64,000 nucleotides of DNA from Candidatus Neomarinimicrobiota bacterium (GTDB lineage Bacteria > Fidelibacterota > UBA2242 > B5-G15): positions 186,001-250,000 of the forward strand of contig JACDNV010000001.1 of the NCBI GenBank assembly GCA_017656425.1, in the 5' to 3' direction. Under the pieces are notes generated by a model. That model was not told the origin of the DNA. It did not search any database and saw only the letters and a program-made list of their open reading frames with translations. This document shows positions 18,919-28,676 of this stretch, in pieces. The position numbers and the translations under genes are program-made. Position 1 is the stretch's first letter. Every line of letters begins with the position of its first letter.

Positions 18919-20217
18919 ATGGAATACACAGAAACATATGCTGTAAGAATATATGGTGAAAGAGATTTAAGATTAGAAAAGTTTAACCTACCCCCGATAA
19001 AACCAAATGAAATATTATTTGAAATATACACAAATAGTATTTGTTTTTCTTCCTATAAAGCAGCTCAGCAGGGGGCAAAACATAAAAGAATTCCAAAAAA
19101 CATTGATAAAGAACCAACAATAATTGGCCATGAATTTTGTGGAATAATTCTTAAAGTTGGTGAAGAGTATAAGGGTAAATGGTTCCCGGGTCAAAAATGT
19201 ACGATACAACCAGCAATTAATTATAAAAAAGGGCCGGTAGGTATTTTAAGTGCACCTGGATACAGCTATAAATACATCGGTGGGAATGCCACAAAAGTTA
19301 TAATTCCTGAAGATGTACTAATTATGGACTGTCTTTTGGAATACAATGGCGATTCCTTTTACAAAGCCTCATTGGCAGAACCGCTATCATGTATCATAGG
19401 TGCTGTAAATTCACATTATCATATAGAAGTTGGTAAATATAAACACATACCAGGAATACGGATAGGTGGTACCACAGTAATTCTTGGTGGTGCTGGTCCT
19501 ATGGGATTACTGGCAACCAGCTACTTTATAAACACCAATTCAAAACCTGGCTTGCTTATAATTGCTGACATTAATGATGAAAGACTGAAAAGAGCTAAGG
19601 AATTATTTTCACCAAAGGTTGCGCTTAAAAAGGGAGTCAGATTAGAGTTCATAAATTCATTAAAAATAAACATTGTAGAATATCTATCTGCCAAAACCAA
19701 TGGGAAAATGGCTGACGATGTTTTTGTCATGGTACCAAATAGAAAAGTTGTAGAAACAGGACAGGAATTGATGGGATTCGAAGGTACGCTCAATTTCTTT
19801 GCCGGGCCTGCCGATAAAAACTTCACAGCTCAGTTTAACTTTTACGATGTTCATTATAATTATCATAAAATCGTAGGATCAAGTGGCGGTAATGTTGATG
19901 ATCTCAGGGAAGCATTAAAGTTAATTTCAAATAATATTATTGACCCATCATTTATGGTAAGCCATATCGGTGGACTGGATTCAGTGATTGATACTGTACT
20001 GAATCTACCTTCTATTCCCGGAGCTAAAAAACTTATCTACACTCAAAAAAGTTTCCCTTTAACAGCTATTAATAAGATTGAACAATTAAAAGATAATGGC
20101 TACATCAATGGTGAATCAATTAATTTGTTAGTTCAAATATTACAAAACAACAATTATCTCTGGTCAGCTGAAGCCGAGGAATTTATTTTAAAATATGCGG
20201 AACCAATAAGATTATAA
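18919..20217 (+). CDS. Zinc-type alcohol dehydrogenase (medium-chain, sorbose-1-phosphate-reductase-like)
   Basis: 432 residues. A GroES-like N-terminal domain carries a Cys in SICFSSYK and the GHEF motif as catalytic zinc ligands; the four-cysteine structural zinc loop is absent. A Rossmann domain begins at TTVILGGAGPMGLLATSYF. Overall it resembles the MDR subgroup that includes L-sorbose-1-phosphate reductase. In a rhamnose operon the likely jobs are reduction of lactaldehyde to 1,2-propanediol or oxidation of a rhamnose-derived sugar. Neither can be decided from sequence. Confidence 0.8.
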   Translation: MEYTETYAVRIYGERDLRLEKFNLPPIKPNEILFEIYTNSICFSSYKAAQQGAKHKRIPKNIDKEPTIIGHEFCGIILKVGEEYKGKWFPGQKCTIQPAINYKKGPVGILSAPGYSYKYIGGNATKVIIPEDVLIMDCLLEYNGDSFYKASLAEPLSCIIGAVNSHYHIEVGKYKHIPGIRIGGTTVILGGAGPMGLLATSYFINTNSKPGLLIIADINDERLKRAKELFSPKVALKKGVRLEFINSLKINIVEYLSAKTNGKMADDVFVMVPNRKVVETGQELMGFEGTLNFFAGPADKNFTAQFNFYDVHYNYHKIVGSSGGNVDDLREALKLISNNIIDPSFMVSHIGGLDSVIDTVLNLPSIPGAKKLIYTQKSFPLTAINKIEQLKDNGYINGESINLLVQILQNNNYLWSAEAEEFILKYAEPIRL

Positions 20218-20234
20218 AGTATTAAAAGTGAAAC

Positions 20235-21437
20235 ATGAAAATTGACAAAGTCACAATCGACAATCTCGAAAAATTGTACTTAACAATAGGGGTAAATAAT
20301 ATCCCTGGTATAATTGTCTATGCCCCAAACACTTATCACTACACTCTTCTCAATCTAAACAACCTAGAAAAATATTTCTTTAAACTCCACGAAGAGAATA
20401 ATCTTCAGGTAGCTGAAATTTCCGAGGATGTATTTGGAATTAGCCCAGTAATTAATTATCATAAAAATCCAGGTCCTGCGAGGAAAATTGCCGATAGAAT
20501 TATGAAACTGGCAGATAAATTAAAAATTCATATAATTTCAATCGGAACTGGAGCCGATATTTATTCTCTCATGCAACTATCAGGCGGATATTATGATGTG
20601 CCAAAAGAGAAAAAAGATAAAGTGATGCAGATTTTTAAAAACCTTATAGATATTGCTGAATACATGGGTATTCTAAATATAAATGGTCACCGAGTAGCTA
20701 CAATATTCCCCGAACGATTTAAAAGTATAAAAATTTCTCAACTCTCAGATGAATTGGGATTCGATGTGAAACTTGGCGGAATTGACCCAGATACAGAAAT
20801 AACTGGAGCCGAAGCAAAAAACCTCGAACTTGCCATAACGCTGCAAAATTATTCCCCGCATGTATCAAGCACAGTTGAACTAATGTATCAGGCAGGTATG
20901 GAACCCTGTACCATCGGACAGATGAATCGATTTCTCAGGATAATGCAGGCAAACTCATCCAAAAATGTCGTCGCTCATATGGACACAGGACATGTAATCC
21001 CTTATGGTAAAGATAAAAAACAGGAAGATTACAACCTTCTATCCTATGCCAATATAACCTTCCCGAGATGGACAGTACATTTTAACGCCCTTTACAAAAA
21101 TGAGCACAGAATGCCTACCTATGAAAACGTAAAAAAGGACTTAGATTCTATCAAGGAAAAACCAGACCCAGTATTAAGTCCTCACCCAGAAATGTATTGT
21201 GATGTATATGAGTGGCTTGGAAGAGTTGTCAGAAATTGCAGAGTTATACAGGTCTCACCAGAGCCAAAACCAAACAATCTTAAAAAACTCTCTAAAGAAG
21301 TTGGTGAATGCTGGGATATTTTAAAGGAAAAATTTTCTGATACACACATACCATATCCAGACATTGAAGGGATTTTAATACCTAAATCATTTTATGAAGA
21401 TAATAGGAGAAGCAATGAAAGAAAACAACCGCAATGA
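20235..21437 (+). CDS. Uncharacterised 400-residue protein, possible xylose-isomerase-like TIM barrel
   Basis: I do not recognise the family. The protein is soluble, without a signal peptide. A VVAHMDTGHVIPYG stretch near residue 250 resembles the metal-binding DTGH motif of sugar isomerase/epimerase-type TIM barrels, and LSPHPEMYCD could supply further ligands. It lies between the zinc dehydrogenase (17 bp) and the E2 gene, which it overlaps by 23 bp, so it is co-translated with rhamnose enzymes. It may act on a rhamnose-pathway sugar or sugar phosphate; an actual reaction cannot be named. Confidence 0.6.
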   Translation: MKIDKVTIDNLEKLYLTIGVNNIPGIIVYAPNTYHYTLLNLNNLEKYFFKLHEENNLQVAEISEDVFGISPVINYHKNPGPARKIADRIMKLADKLKIHIISIGTGADIYSLMQLSGGYYDVPKEKKDKVMQIFKNLIDIAEYMGILNINGHRVATIFPERFKSIKISQLSDELGFDVKLGGIDPDTEITGAEAKNLELAITLQNYSPHVSSTVELMYQAGMEPCTIGQMNRFLRIMQANSSKNVVAHMDTGHVIPYGKDKKQEDYNLLSYANITFPRWTVHFNALYKNEHRMPTYENVKKDLDSIKEKPDPVLSPHPEMYCDVYEWLGRVVRNCRVIQVSPEPKPNNLKKLSKEVGECWDILKEKFSDTHIPYPDIEGILIPKSFYEDNRRSNERKQPQ

Positions 21438-22131
21438 CAATCAAAAATACGAAGAAACTCCACTCCAAGGAGTAAGGAAAGCAATTGCAACGGCTATGGT
21501 TAATAGTAAATCTCCCATTCCACACTTTTATCTAACTATCGAAACTGATATGGATAATATTATTTTTATACGAAAAAAACTCAACAATTCACAAAATGAT
21601 ATAAAAATCTCATATAATGATATTATTATTAAAATAGTTGCAAATTGCCTGAAAAAATTCCCATATATGCGAACACATTTAATTGATGGTACATTAAGAA
21701 CGTATAATTTCATCAATATAGGATTTGCGGTATCAACAGACTTTGGATTATTAGTACCGGTTATAAAGGATTGTGATAAAAAAAATATATTCCAGATAGC
21801 AAAAGAAACAAAAGAATTCGTAGAAAAGTCAAGAAATAAAAAGTTAAGAATACACGAGAGAGAAGGAGCAGTTTTTACCATATCGAATCTTGGAATGTAT
21901 GAAATTGAAAACTTTTCCGCTATAATTAACCCACCACAATCCTCAATATTATCTGTTGGAACAATCACGAAAAAACCAGTTGTCATCAATGATAAAATTG
22001 AAATAAAACACAGAATGAAATTAACTTTGTCCTGCGACCATCGAGTAATAGATGGTGCACAAGGTGCAACATTTTTAATGGATCTAAAAAGAAATATAGA
22101 AAACCCAGCGGAAGTAATAAAAATAAATTAG
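21415..22131 (+). CDS. 2-oxoacid dehydrogenase E2 acyltransferase, catalytic domain only
   Basis: 238 residues from ATG 21415, chosen for its GGAG site; the 23-bp overlap with the upstream gene suggests coupling. The whole length matches the E2 catalytic domain: PLQGVRKAIATAMV, IPHFYL, FTISNLGMY and the active-site DHRVIDG with His209. Standard E2 proteins are about 400-500 residues and begin with one or more lipoyl domains and a subunit-binding domain; both are missing here. A partner lipoyl protein must therefore be supplied in trans, or the complex works in another way. It pairs with the fused E1 five genes upstream. Confidence 0.87.
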   Translation: MKENNRNDNQKYEETPLQGVRKAIATAMVNSKSPIPHFYLTIETDMDNIIFIRKKLNNSQNDIKISYNDIIIKIVANCLKKFPYMRTHLIDGTLRTYNFINIGFAVSTDFGLLVPVIKDCDKKNIFQIAKETKEFVEKSRNKKLRIHEREGAVFTISNLGMYEIENFSAIINPPQSSILSVGTITKKPVVINDKIEIKHRMKLTLSCDHRVIDGAQGATFLMDLKRNIENPAEVIKIN

Positions 22132-22145
22132 TGAGGAATGCTTAT

Positions 22146-23621
22146 ATGAAATATCTTTTAGCAATTGACCTCGGAGCCGAAAGTGGAAGGGCATTTCTGG
22201 GAAAACTCGAGAATGAAAAAGTTGAGTTCAAAGAAATCCACCGATTCCAGAATAGGACTTACAGAATAAGAGATGGTCTCCACTGGAATATTTACAATCT
22301 TTATGACGAAATTTTAAATGCAATTCAAATATGTTATGAAAAAGAAAAAATAATTCCTGATTCTGTTGGAATTGATACCTGGGGCGTAGATTATGGCTTG
22401 ATCAACAAAGCCGGGTACCTAATTGGATTACCATACTCGTATAGAGACCCACGGACTAATAATATAGTGGAAGACTTATCAAAAATAATTCCAAAACAAA
22501 AACTGTACGAACATACTGGCATACAGATAATGCAACTTAATACAATTTTCCAGCTGTATGCAGAAAAGAAAAACCACCCTGAGCTATTTAATGAAGTTGA
22601 AAAATTACTTTTTATACCGGACTTACTGTATTACTTTTTAACAGGAGAAAAAATTACAGAATTTTCCTTTGCTACTACATCTCAGTTATTCAACCCTCGC
22701 AAATTTAACTGGGAGGAAGAAATATTCAAAACCGTTGACATTCCAGTTGAAATAATGAATAAGGTAATAGATTCAGGCTCAATAATTGGCGAAATACCAT
22801 CGTCTCTTTTAATAGACAAAACCATTGACAAAAAAATATTAGCTGTGGCAGTAGCAACTCATGATACAGGCTCAGCCATTGCTGCCATACCTGGGAAAGG
22901 TAATGACTGGGCATACATAAGTTCCGGCACCTGGTCTCTTGTTGGAATAGAAAGTAAAACTCCGATAATTAATGAACTCTCATATAAATACAATTTCACA
23001 AATGAGGGAGGAGTAGAGAGAACATACCGATTCCTTAAAAACGTAGTTGGTCTATGGCTACTTCAGGAGTGTAAGAGAAAATGGAAACAATACTCATATC
23101 CTGAACTTGTGGAAATGGCAAAAAACGCATCCTTCCTTGTCTCGTTTATAGATCCTGATGCTTCCGATTTCTTCAATCCAGAAGACATGCCAGAGGCTAT
23201 AGTATCATTCTGTAGGAAAACAGGACAAACCATCCCCTCTTCATACGGTGATATAGTACAGATAATTTTACAATCACTGGCTCTTAAATATAGATTTGTA
23301 ATCGATAGTATAGAGAAAATCACAGGGGTAAAAATTGAAAAAATATATATAACTGGTGGAGGAATTAATAATACCCTATTAAATCAATATGTGGCGAACG
23401 CCACAGGCAGAGAGATAATTATAACAACTTCCGAAGGAAGTTCTCTTGGAAATATAATGGTCCAGGCAATGGCGCTTGGAGAAGTAAAGTTCTTATCTGA
23501 GATAAGGAAAATCATCAAAAATTCAATTGAAATGAAAATATATGAACCAAAAAATGCTTCTCAATGGCAAGAAGCGTACATAAAATTTGAAAAATTGCTC
23601 AGGGAGTACCACAATGAATAA
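22146..23621 (+). CDS. rhaB: L-rhamnulokinase
   Basis: About 491 residues of the FGGY sugar kinase family. LLAIDLGAESGRAFLG forms the first phosphate loop, GIDTWGVDYGL and YRDPRT are typical of rhamnulokinases, and ATHDTGSAIAAIP with ISSGTWSLVG marks the second half. It phosphorylates L-rhamnulose to the 1-phosphate. I chose ATG 22146 because GAGG lies 9 bp upstream; an earlier in-frame GTG at 22131 sits at the E2 stop. It overlaps rhaA by 8 bp. Confidence 0.94.
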   Translation: MKYLLAIDLGAESGRAFLGKLENEKVEFKEIHRFQNRTYRIRDGLHWNIYNLYDEILNAIQICYEKEKIIPDSVGIDTWGVDYGLINKAGYLIGLPYSYRDPRTNNIVEDLSKIIPKQKLYEHTGIQIMQLNTIFQLYAEKKNHPELFNEVEKLLFIPDLLYYFLTGEKITEFSFATTSQLFNPRKFNWEEEIFKTVDIPVEIMNKVIDSGSIIGEIPSSLLIDKTIDKKILAVAVATHDTGSAIAAIPGKGNDWAYISSGTWSLVGIESKTPIINELSYKYNFTNEGGVERTYRFLKNVVGLWLLQECKRKWKQYSYPELVEMAKNASFLVSFIDPDASDFFNPEDMPEAIVSFCRKTGQTIPSSYGDIVQIILQSLALKYRFVIDSIEKITGVKIEKIYITGGGINNTLLNQYVANATGREIIITTSEGSSLGNIMVQAMALGEVKFLSEIRKIIKNSIEMKIYEPKNASQWQEAYIKFEKLLREYHNE

Positions 23622-24873
23622 CATTGAAAAGAGTTATGAATTAGCAAAAGAACAATACAGCGCAATAGGAATAGACGCTGAAAAAGCAATAAAAACATTA
23701 AATGAAGTATCCATTTCAATTCACTGCTGGCAAGCTGATGATGTCACAGGATTCGAAAAGGAACATTTTTCATCCGGGGGTGGCATAATGGCAACAGGAA
23801 ACTACCCGGGAAAAGCAAGAAATATTGACGAGTTAAGAAAAGATATAGAAAAAGTTTTAGAAATGGTTCCAGGAAAACATAAACTTAACTTACATGCCAT
23901 GTATGGCGATTATAGTAATGGCTTTCCTGGGAGAGACAAAATTGAAACAAAACATTTTGAATCTTGGATAGAATGGGCAAAAAATCTTGATATTGGACTT
24001 GACTTCAACTCTACTTTTTTCTCACACCCTTATGCCGATGATGGATACACATTAAGTCATACTGACAGAAATATCCGTGAATACTGGATAGAACATGCAA
24101 AAAGATGTAGATCGATAAGTAATTATATAGGAGAAAAATTAAAGAAAAAATGTATTCATAATCTCTGGATTCCCGATGGTTCAAAGGATATCACATTCGA
24201 AAGATTTCGGCATAGAGAACTGCTTAAAGAATCTCTCGATGAGATATTTAAAGAAAAATTCTCTTCTAACAATATGGCGGATTCCGTAGAAAGCAAACTT
24301 TTCGGGATAGGGTCCGAAGCATATGTAGTAGGTTCACATGAATTTTATCTATCTTACGCATTAAAGAATAATTTAATTCTATGTATAGATAACGGACATT
24401 TTCATCCAACAGAATCGTGTGCCGATAAAGTATCAGCACTATTTGTCTTTTTTGATGAATTATTATTCCACCTTACACGAGGAATTCGGTGGGACAGTGA
24501 CCATATTGTAATTCTGAATGATGAGGTGAAAGATATACTAAATGAAATTGTACTCGCTGGTAAATTGAATAAATCTCATCTGGCCCTTGATTTTTTTGAT
24601 GCTTCTATAAACAGGATTGGAGCTTACGTAATTGGTATAAGAGCCTTACAAAAAGCTATACTTTCTGCTTTATTATTACCAGTTGAAAGATTACGTGAAT
24701 ACGAAAGAGATAAAAAATACTTCCAGCGGTTAGCCCTTTTTGAGGAAACAAAAACAAAACCATTTGGATCAGTCTGGAATTACTACTGCTATATTCATGA
24801 TGTACCTGTTGGCGAAGATTATATAAAAGAAATTGAGAAATATGAGAATGAAGTACTGAGTAAAAGAGATTAG
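23614..24873 (+). CDS. rhaA: L-rhamnose isomerase
   Basis: About 419 residues from ATG 23614 (AGGGAG site, 8-bp overlap with rhaB). Diagnostic stretches include ISIHCWQADDVTGFE, LNLHAMYGD, WIPDGSKD and the metal-binding IDNGHFHPTE, all typical of the RhaA TIM barrel. It converts L-rhamnose to L-rhamnulose. Together with rhaM, rhaB and rhaEW it gives the complete phosphorylated rhamnose pathway in one operon. Confidence 0.95.
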   Translation: MNNIEKSYELAKEQYSAIGIDAEKAIKTLNEVSISIHCWQADDVTGFEKEHFSSGGGIMATGNYPGKARNIDELRKDIEKVLEMVPGKHKLNLHAMYGDYSNGFPGRDKIETKHFESWIEWAKNLDIGLDFNSTFFSHPYADDGYTLSHTDRNIREYWIEHAKRCRSISNYIGEKLKKKCIHNLWIPDGSKDITFERFRHRELLKESLDEIFKEKFSSNNMADSVESKLFGIGSEAYVVGSHEFYLSYALKNNLILCIDNGHFHPTESCADKVSALFVFFDELLFHLTRGIRWDSDHIVILNDEVKDILNEIVLAGKLNKSHLALDFFDASINRIGAYVIGIRALQKAILSALLLPVERLREYERDKKYFQRLALFEETKTKPFGSVWNYYCYIHDVPVGEDYIKEIEKYENEVLSKRD

Positions 24874-24900
24874 TTCTTTAAAAACAACAAGGAGGCAAAA

Positions 24901-27018
24901 ATGTCAAAGCAAAATCAATCAAAAAGGATCATAGTTTTATGTACAATAATATTTCTAATAGTATCGATATTATTCGGTAATGCAGAGACAGTAAAATATC
25001 GACTAAAAATTGATAAAAACGGTTATCCTATAATTACCATTGCAAATCCTTATGGTAAAAATGTCATTATCAAGGCAATATCCAAAGAAGAAGGAAGTAT
25101 TGGGTTTTCTCAAAACGGTATAATAACATGGATAAAAGGTAAACCAGAAATAGAAAAATTGGATGACAAAACCAGCTACAGGTGGGTACTTGAAAACAAT
25201 AAAGTATTTAACATGAAGGTAATCCCAAAAATAAATGAGATCATTTTTCAATTTAAATTGTTAGAAAACAAAAACCCAGAAAGAACCAAATGGTATTTAA
25301 ATTTTGCTGCTTACAATAAAGAATATTTTACAGGTGTGATGGAAAGAGTAGTAGATGGTCATCAGAAACTTTCTTGGGCTGATGGAATAAAAACGGCACT
25401 AAATTTACATGGGGAAAAAGTCGAGGTTAAATTGAAACCCACTGTTTCTGCCTATGCTCCCTTTTTTATTTCATCAAGATACTATGGATTCTTTGCCATG
25501 ACCACTTGGCCAGGAAATATTGATTTCTGTAATGAAAATATGAAAATGGTAAAAATGGATTTTGAAGGACCTGAATTGAACTTTAAAATTTACATAGGAG
25601 ATCCCCTTAGCGTAGTTAAAAGGCATGCTCTGGAAACGGGACCCTCTTTTGTCCCACCGAAATGGGCATTCGGACCATGGAGATGGAGAGATGAACACAA
25701 AAACTTACCAAAATATTATGATAGTACTGAAGCTAAGACACCATATAACACACAATTGGTGGAAGACATTTTGATGATGGAAGCTCTTGATATTCCGTTA
25801 ACTGCCTACTGGGTTGATAGACCGTGGGCAAAAGGTCCCAGAGGTTTTGACGACTATGAATGGGACACTGAGAGATTTCCGAAACCACAAGAAATGATCA
25901 AATGGCTGGAAAATAAAAATATAAAATTTATGCTCTGGATAGGCCCATTTGTCATGGGGGAAATGGCTGAATACGCTGAAAAAATGGGTTACCATCTGGA
26001 AAGTAAACCCAGAACAAAAGCCAAACAGGTACTAATAGATTTTACTAATCCAGACGCACGCAAGTGGTGGGGTGAAAATGGTCCTGCAAAAATGGCTAAA
26101 ATGGGAGTAAAAGGCTTTAAACTCGATAGGGCTGATGGTGAGAAACTAATGGATAATCTTGACTTAAAAACATATGATGGAAGAACATATAGAGAAAACT
26201 ACAACGACTATCCAGTTCAATATGTAAGAGCAACCCACGAAGCCGTCCAGGACGTATTAGGTAACGATTTTATCCTTTTCCCTCGTGCTCAATTTACCGG
26301 TAGTGCAAGACATGGTGGTTTGTGGGCGGGTGATACAAATGGAAAGCCTGAAGGACTTCGTTCCGTAATAATAGGAGTCCAAAGATGTGCGGTAATGGGT
26401 TATCCTATATGGGGATCAGATACTGGAGGATACTGGGGTGAATTCTCAAGGGAAACATGCATGAGATGGCTCGGGTTTAGTTGCTTTAGTCCAATTATGG
26501 AAGTTGGCCCTACATACAATAAGGGATTATGGGATAGCCCTGATGAACCACATTATGACACAGAATTACTTGCTACATGGAGATTATACTCAAAAATAAG
26601 AATGAAATTAATCGATTACATTCACAATCTTGCAAAAGAAGCATCAGAAACAGGAACACCAATTGTCAGACCACTTTTTTTGATTTATCCCGAACAGAAA
26701 GAAGCATGGAAAGACTGGCAGACTTATTTATTTGGCCCAGATATTCTCGTTTCAATCATATGGGAGACAGGGAAAGAAAAACATAGACTGTACTTGCCAA
26801 AAGGTGAAGAATGGATTGATGCGTGGGATACATCAAAAGTATATAATGGAGGCAAGTATATTGAGGTTGAATCACCAGTATATAAAATTCCAATTTTTAT
26901 AAGAAAGGGCTCAAAAATTGACCTAGGAGACCTAAATGCTCTCTATAAAGAATCTCTTAAAATTGTTTCAAATAAACCTGAACTAACAGAACTTGAAAAA
27001 AAAGAGGGATGGAGATAA
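24901..27018 (+). CDS. GH31 alpha-glycosidase, exported
   Basis: 705 residues with a signal peptide (about residues 9-30, ending near NAETV), an N-terminal beta domain and a GH31 barrel. YWVDRPWAKG, the nucleophile Asp409 in FKLDRADGE and the acid/base Asp478 in WAGDTNG are visible, followed by the proximal beta domain (PIVRPLFLIYP). GH31 covers alpha-glucosidases, alpha-xylosidases and alpha-galactosidases; which is not clear. It is 27 bp after rhaA and joined end to end with GH105, so it likely trims the same rhamnose-containing glycan. Confidence 0.87.
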   Translation: MSKQNQSKRIIVLCTIIFLIVSILFGNAETVKYRLKIDKNGYPIITIANPYGKNVIIKAISKEEGSIGFSQNGIITWIKGKPEIEKLDDKTSYRWVLENNKVFNMKVIPKINEIIFQFKLLENKNPERTKWYLNFAAYNKEYFTGVMERVVDGHQKLSWADGIKTALNLHGEKVEVKLKPTVSAYAPFFISSRYYGFFAMTTWPGNIDFCNENMKMVKMDFEGPELNFKIYIGDPLSVVKRHALETGPSFVPPKWAFGPWRWRDEHKNLPKYYDSTEAKTPYNTQLVEDILMMEALDIPLTAYWVDRPWAKGPRGFDDYEWDTERFPKPQEMIKWLENKNIKFMLWIGPFVMGEMAEYAEKMGYHLESKPRTKAKQVLIDFTNPDARKWWGENGPAKMAKMGVKGFKLDRADGEKLMDNLDLKTYDGRTYRENYNDYPVQYVRATHEAVQDVLGNDFILFPRAQFTGSARHGGLWAGDTNGKPEGLRSVIIGVQRCAVMGYPIWGSDTGGYWGEFSRETCMRWLGFSCFSPIMEVGPTYNKGLWDSPDEPHYDTELLATWRLYSKIRMKLIDYIHNLAKEASETGTPIVRPLFLIYPEQKEAWKDWQTYLFGPDILVSIIWETGKEKHRLYLPKGEEWIDAWDTSKVYNGGKYIEVESPVYKIPIFIRKGSKIDLGDLNALYKESLKIVSNKPELTELEKKEGWR

Positions 27019-28341
27019 ATGAAAAAAGTAAAAGTAATAATCAATTTAATTTTAATTTCTGGACTACTCCTGTATAAACCTATCTTAGCACAGAGAATTG
27101 TTAATGAAAGAATAATAAGAAAGGTAGCAGATAGGATTTTAGATGAAACTTCTTATGAATTCATTAATACGAAAACTGGAGAAAAATATAAATCACTAAA
27201 AAATGTCAAAATAACACCAGAAGTAAAAGTCGAAAGTAAATATAACGATTGGCACTACACCAATGGAGTATTGCATATAGCGATGATAGAATTATCGAAA
27301 ACATTAAATGAAAAAAAGTACAAGGAATTCGTGGAAAAAAACTTTGAATTTGTTTTTAAAAATGTCAAATACTTCGATCCTTTGTACAAAAAAACTCTAA
27401 GAGAAGATGGCGATAAATGGTTAAAAGTAAGGTCAATAAACTGGCATATGTTTTTTAGAATGATCAGACTCGATGATTACGGTACTATGGCTGCAAGTCT
27501 ACTGGAAGTACCAGATTGCATGAATAACAAAAACTACAGGGTATATATTCAAAAAGCCATTGATCATCTAATGAATGTAGAAACAAGACTCGATGATAGG
27601 ACCATTTCAAGACTATGGCCACATGAGAAGACAATCTGGGCTGATGACCTGTATATGAGTGTTTCACTTTTAGCAAGAGCCGGCTATTATTTAGATAATA
27701 ATAAATACTTCGATGAAGCGATAAATCAGGTTATAAGCTTCGACAATTATCTCTGGGATGATGTAAAAAAATTGTATTATCACTGCTATTACACGGATAC
27801 AAAGACTAACGGCGTAGCTCATTGGGCACGTGCCAATGGATGGATAATGATGGCAATTACCGATTTATTAACCTACCTGCCAGAAAATAATCCTCAGAGG
27901 GACAAAGTGATTCGAATTTTCAATAAACAGGCTGAGGGAATAGCAAGATATCAAAGCGAAACTGGATTGTGGCATCAGCTATTGGATAAAGAAGACTCAT
28001 ATCTTGAAACATCAGCATCGTGTATGTTCATATTCTGCTTAGCACGTGGAGTAAATAAAGGCTGGTTAATAGAGGATTTTGCTTATGTAGCTGAAATGGG
28101 ATGGAGAGGTGTATTATCAAAAGTCGACGAAGATGGCAATATACATGACATTTGTGTAGGAACGGGAATCATGCCTTCACTTGTATTTTACTATAAAAGG
28201 CCAACACAGGTAAATATACCAATGGGCGAGGGTCCATTCTTAAGAGCCGGCGCAGAAATATTAAAAATGAAAAGATATAGACCCGAGCCCGCAAGAACTA
28301 AATATGACAAAATAATAAAAGAAGCAGGAGTTGCAAAATGA
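27019..28341 (+). CDS. Unsaturated uronyl hydrolase, GH105, exported
   Basis: 440 residues with a signal peptide (about 1-24). The (alpha/alpha)6 barrel pattern includes YNDWHYTNGVLH, IWADDLYMSVSLLAR with the catalytic Asp region, HWARANGWIMMAI and a C-terminal GTGIMPSLVFYY. GH105 enzymes remove the unsaturated uronate left at the non-reducing end after lyase cleavage of rhamnogalacturonan (or ulvan), giving free rhamnose downstream. It starts on the base after the GH31 stop and overlaps rhaM by 4 bp. Confidence 0.88.
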   Translation: MKKVKVIINLILISGLLLYKPILAQRIVNERIIRKVADRILDETSYEFINTKTGEKYKSLKNVKITPEVKVESKYNDWHYTNGVLHIAMIELSKTLNEKKYKEFVEKNFEFVFKNVKYFDPLYKKTLREDGDKWLKVRSINWHMFFRMIRLDDYGTMAASLLEVPDCMNNKNYRVYIQKAIDHLMNVETRLDDRTISRLWPHEKTIWADDLYMSVSLLARAGYYLDNNKYFDEAINQVISFDNYLWDDVKKLYYHCYYTDTKTNGVAHWARANGWIMMAITDLLTYLPENNPQRDKVIRIFNKQAEGIARYQSETGLWHQLLDKEDSYLETSASCMFIFCLARGVNKGWLIEDFAYVAEMGWRGVLSKVDEDGNIHDICVGTGIMPSLVFYYKRPTQVNIPMGEGPFLRAGAEILKMKRYRPEPARTKYDKIIKEAGVAK

Positions 28342-28652
28342 AACGATACGCATTCAAAATGAAATTAAAACCAGGCTGCAAAGATGAATACAAAAAAAGA
28401 CATGATAATATCTGGCCTGAAATTCTTGAATTGCTAAAGCAACAGGGTATCAATGATTTTGCAATTTTCTACGATAAAGAGACAGATTGTCTATTCGCTT
28501 ATCAAAAAATATCAGGGGATAAAGATTCTCAGAGTCTTGGTAATTTCGAAGCTATGAGAAAATGGTGGGACTATATGTCAGACATTATGGAAACAAACGA
28601 GGACAGCTCCCCTGTTTCCATACCTCTTGAAGAAGTATTCTACATGGAATAA
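28338..28652 (+). CDS. rhaM: L-rhamnose mutarotase
   Basis: 104 residues, the typical RhaM length. The N-terminal RYAFKMKLKPGCKDEYKKRH with the conserved His followed by IWPEI, the NDFAIFYD stretch and a WWDYM motif fit the family. It interconverts alpha and beta anomers of L-rhamnose to feed RhaA. Overlaps GH105 by 4 bp. Confidence 0.93.
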   Translation: MKRYAFKMKLKPGCKDEYKKRHDNIWPEILELLKQQGINDFAIFYDKETDCLFAYQKISGDKDSQSLGNFEAMRKWWDYMSDIMETNEDSSPVSIPLEEVFYME

Positions 28653-28676
28653 TTATTAAATTAGAGGAAAGCAATT

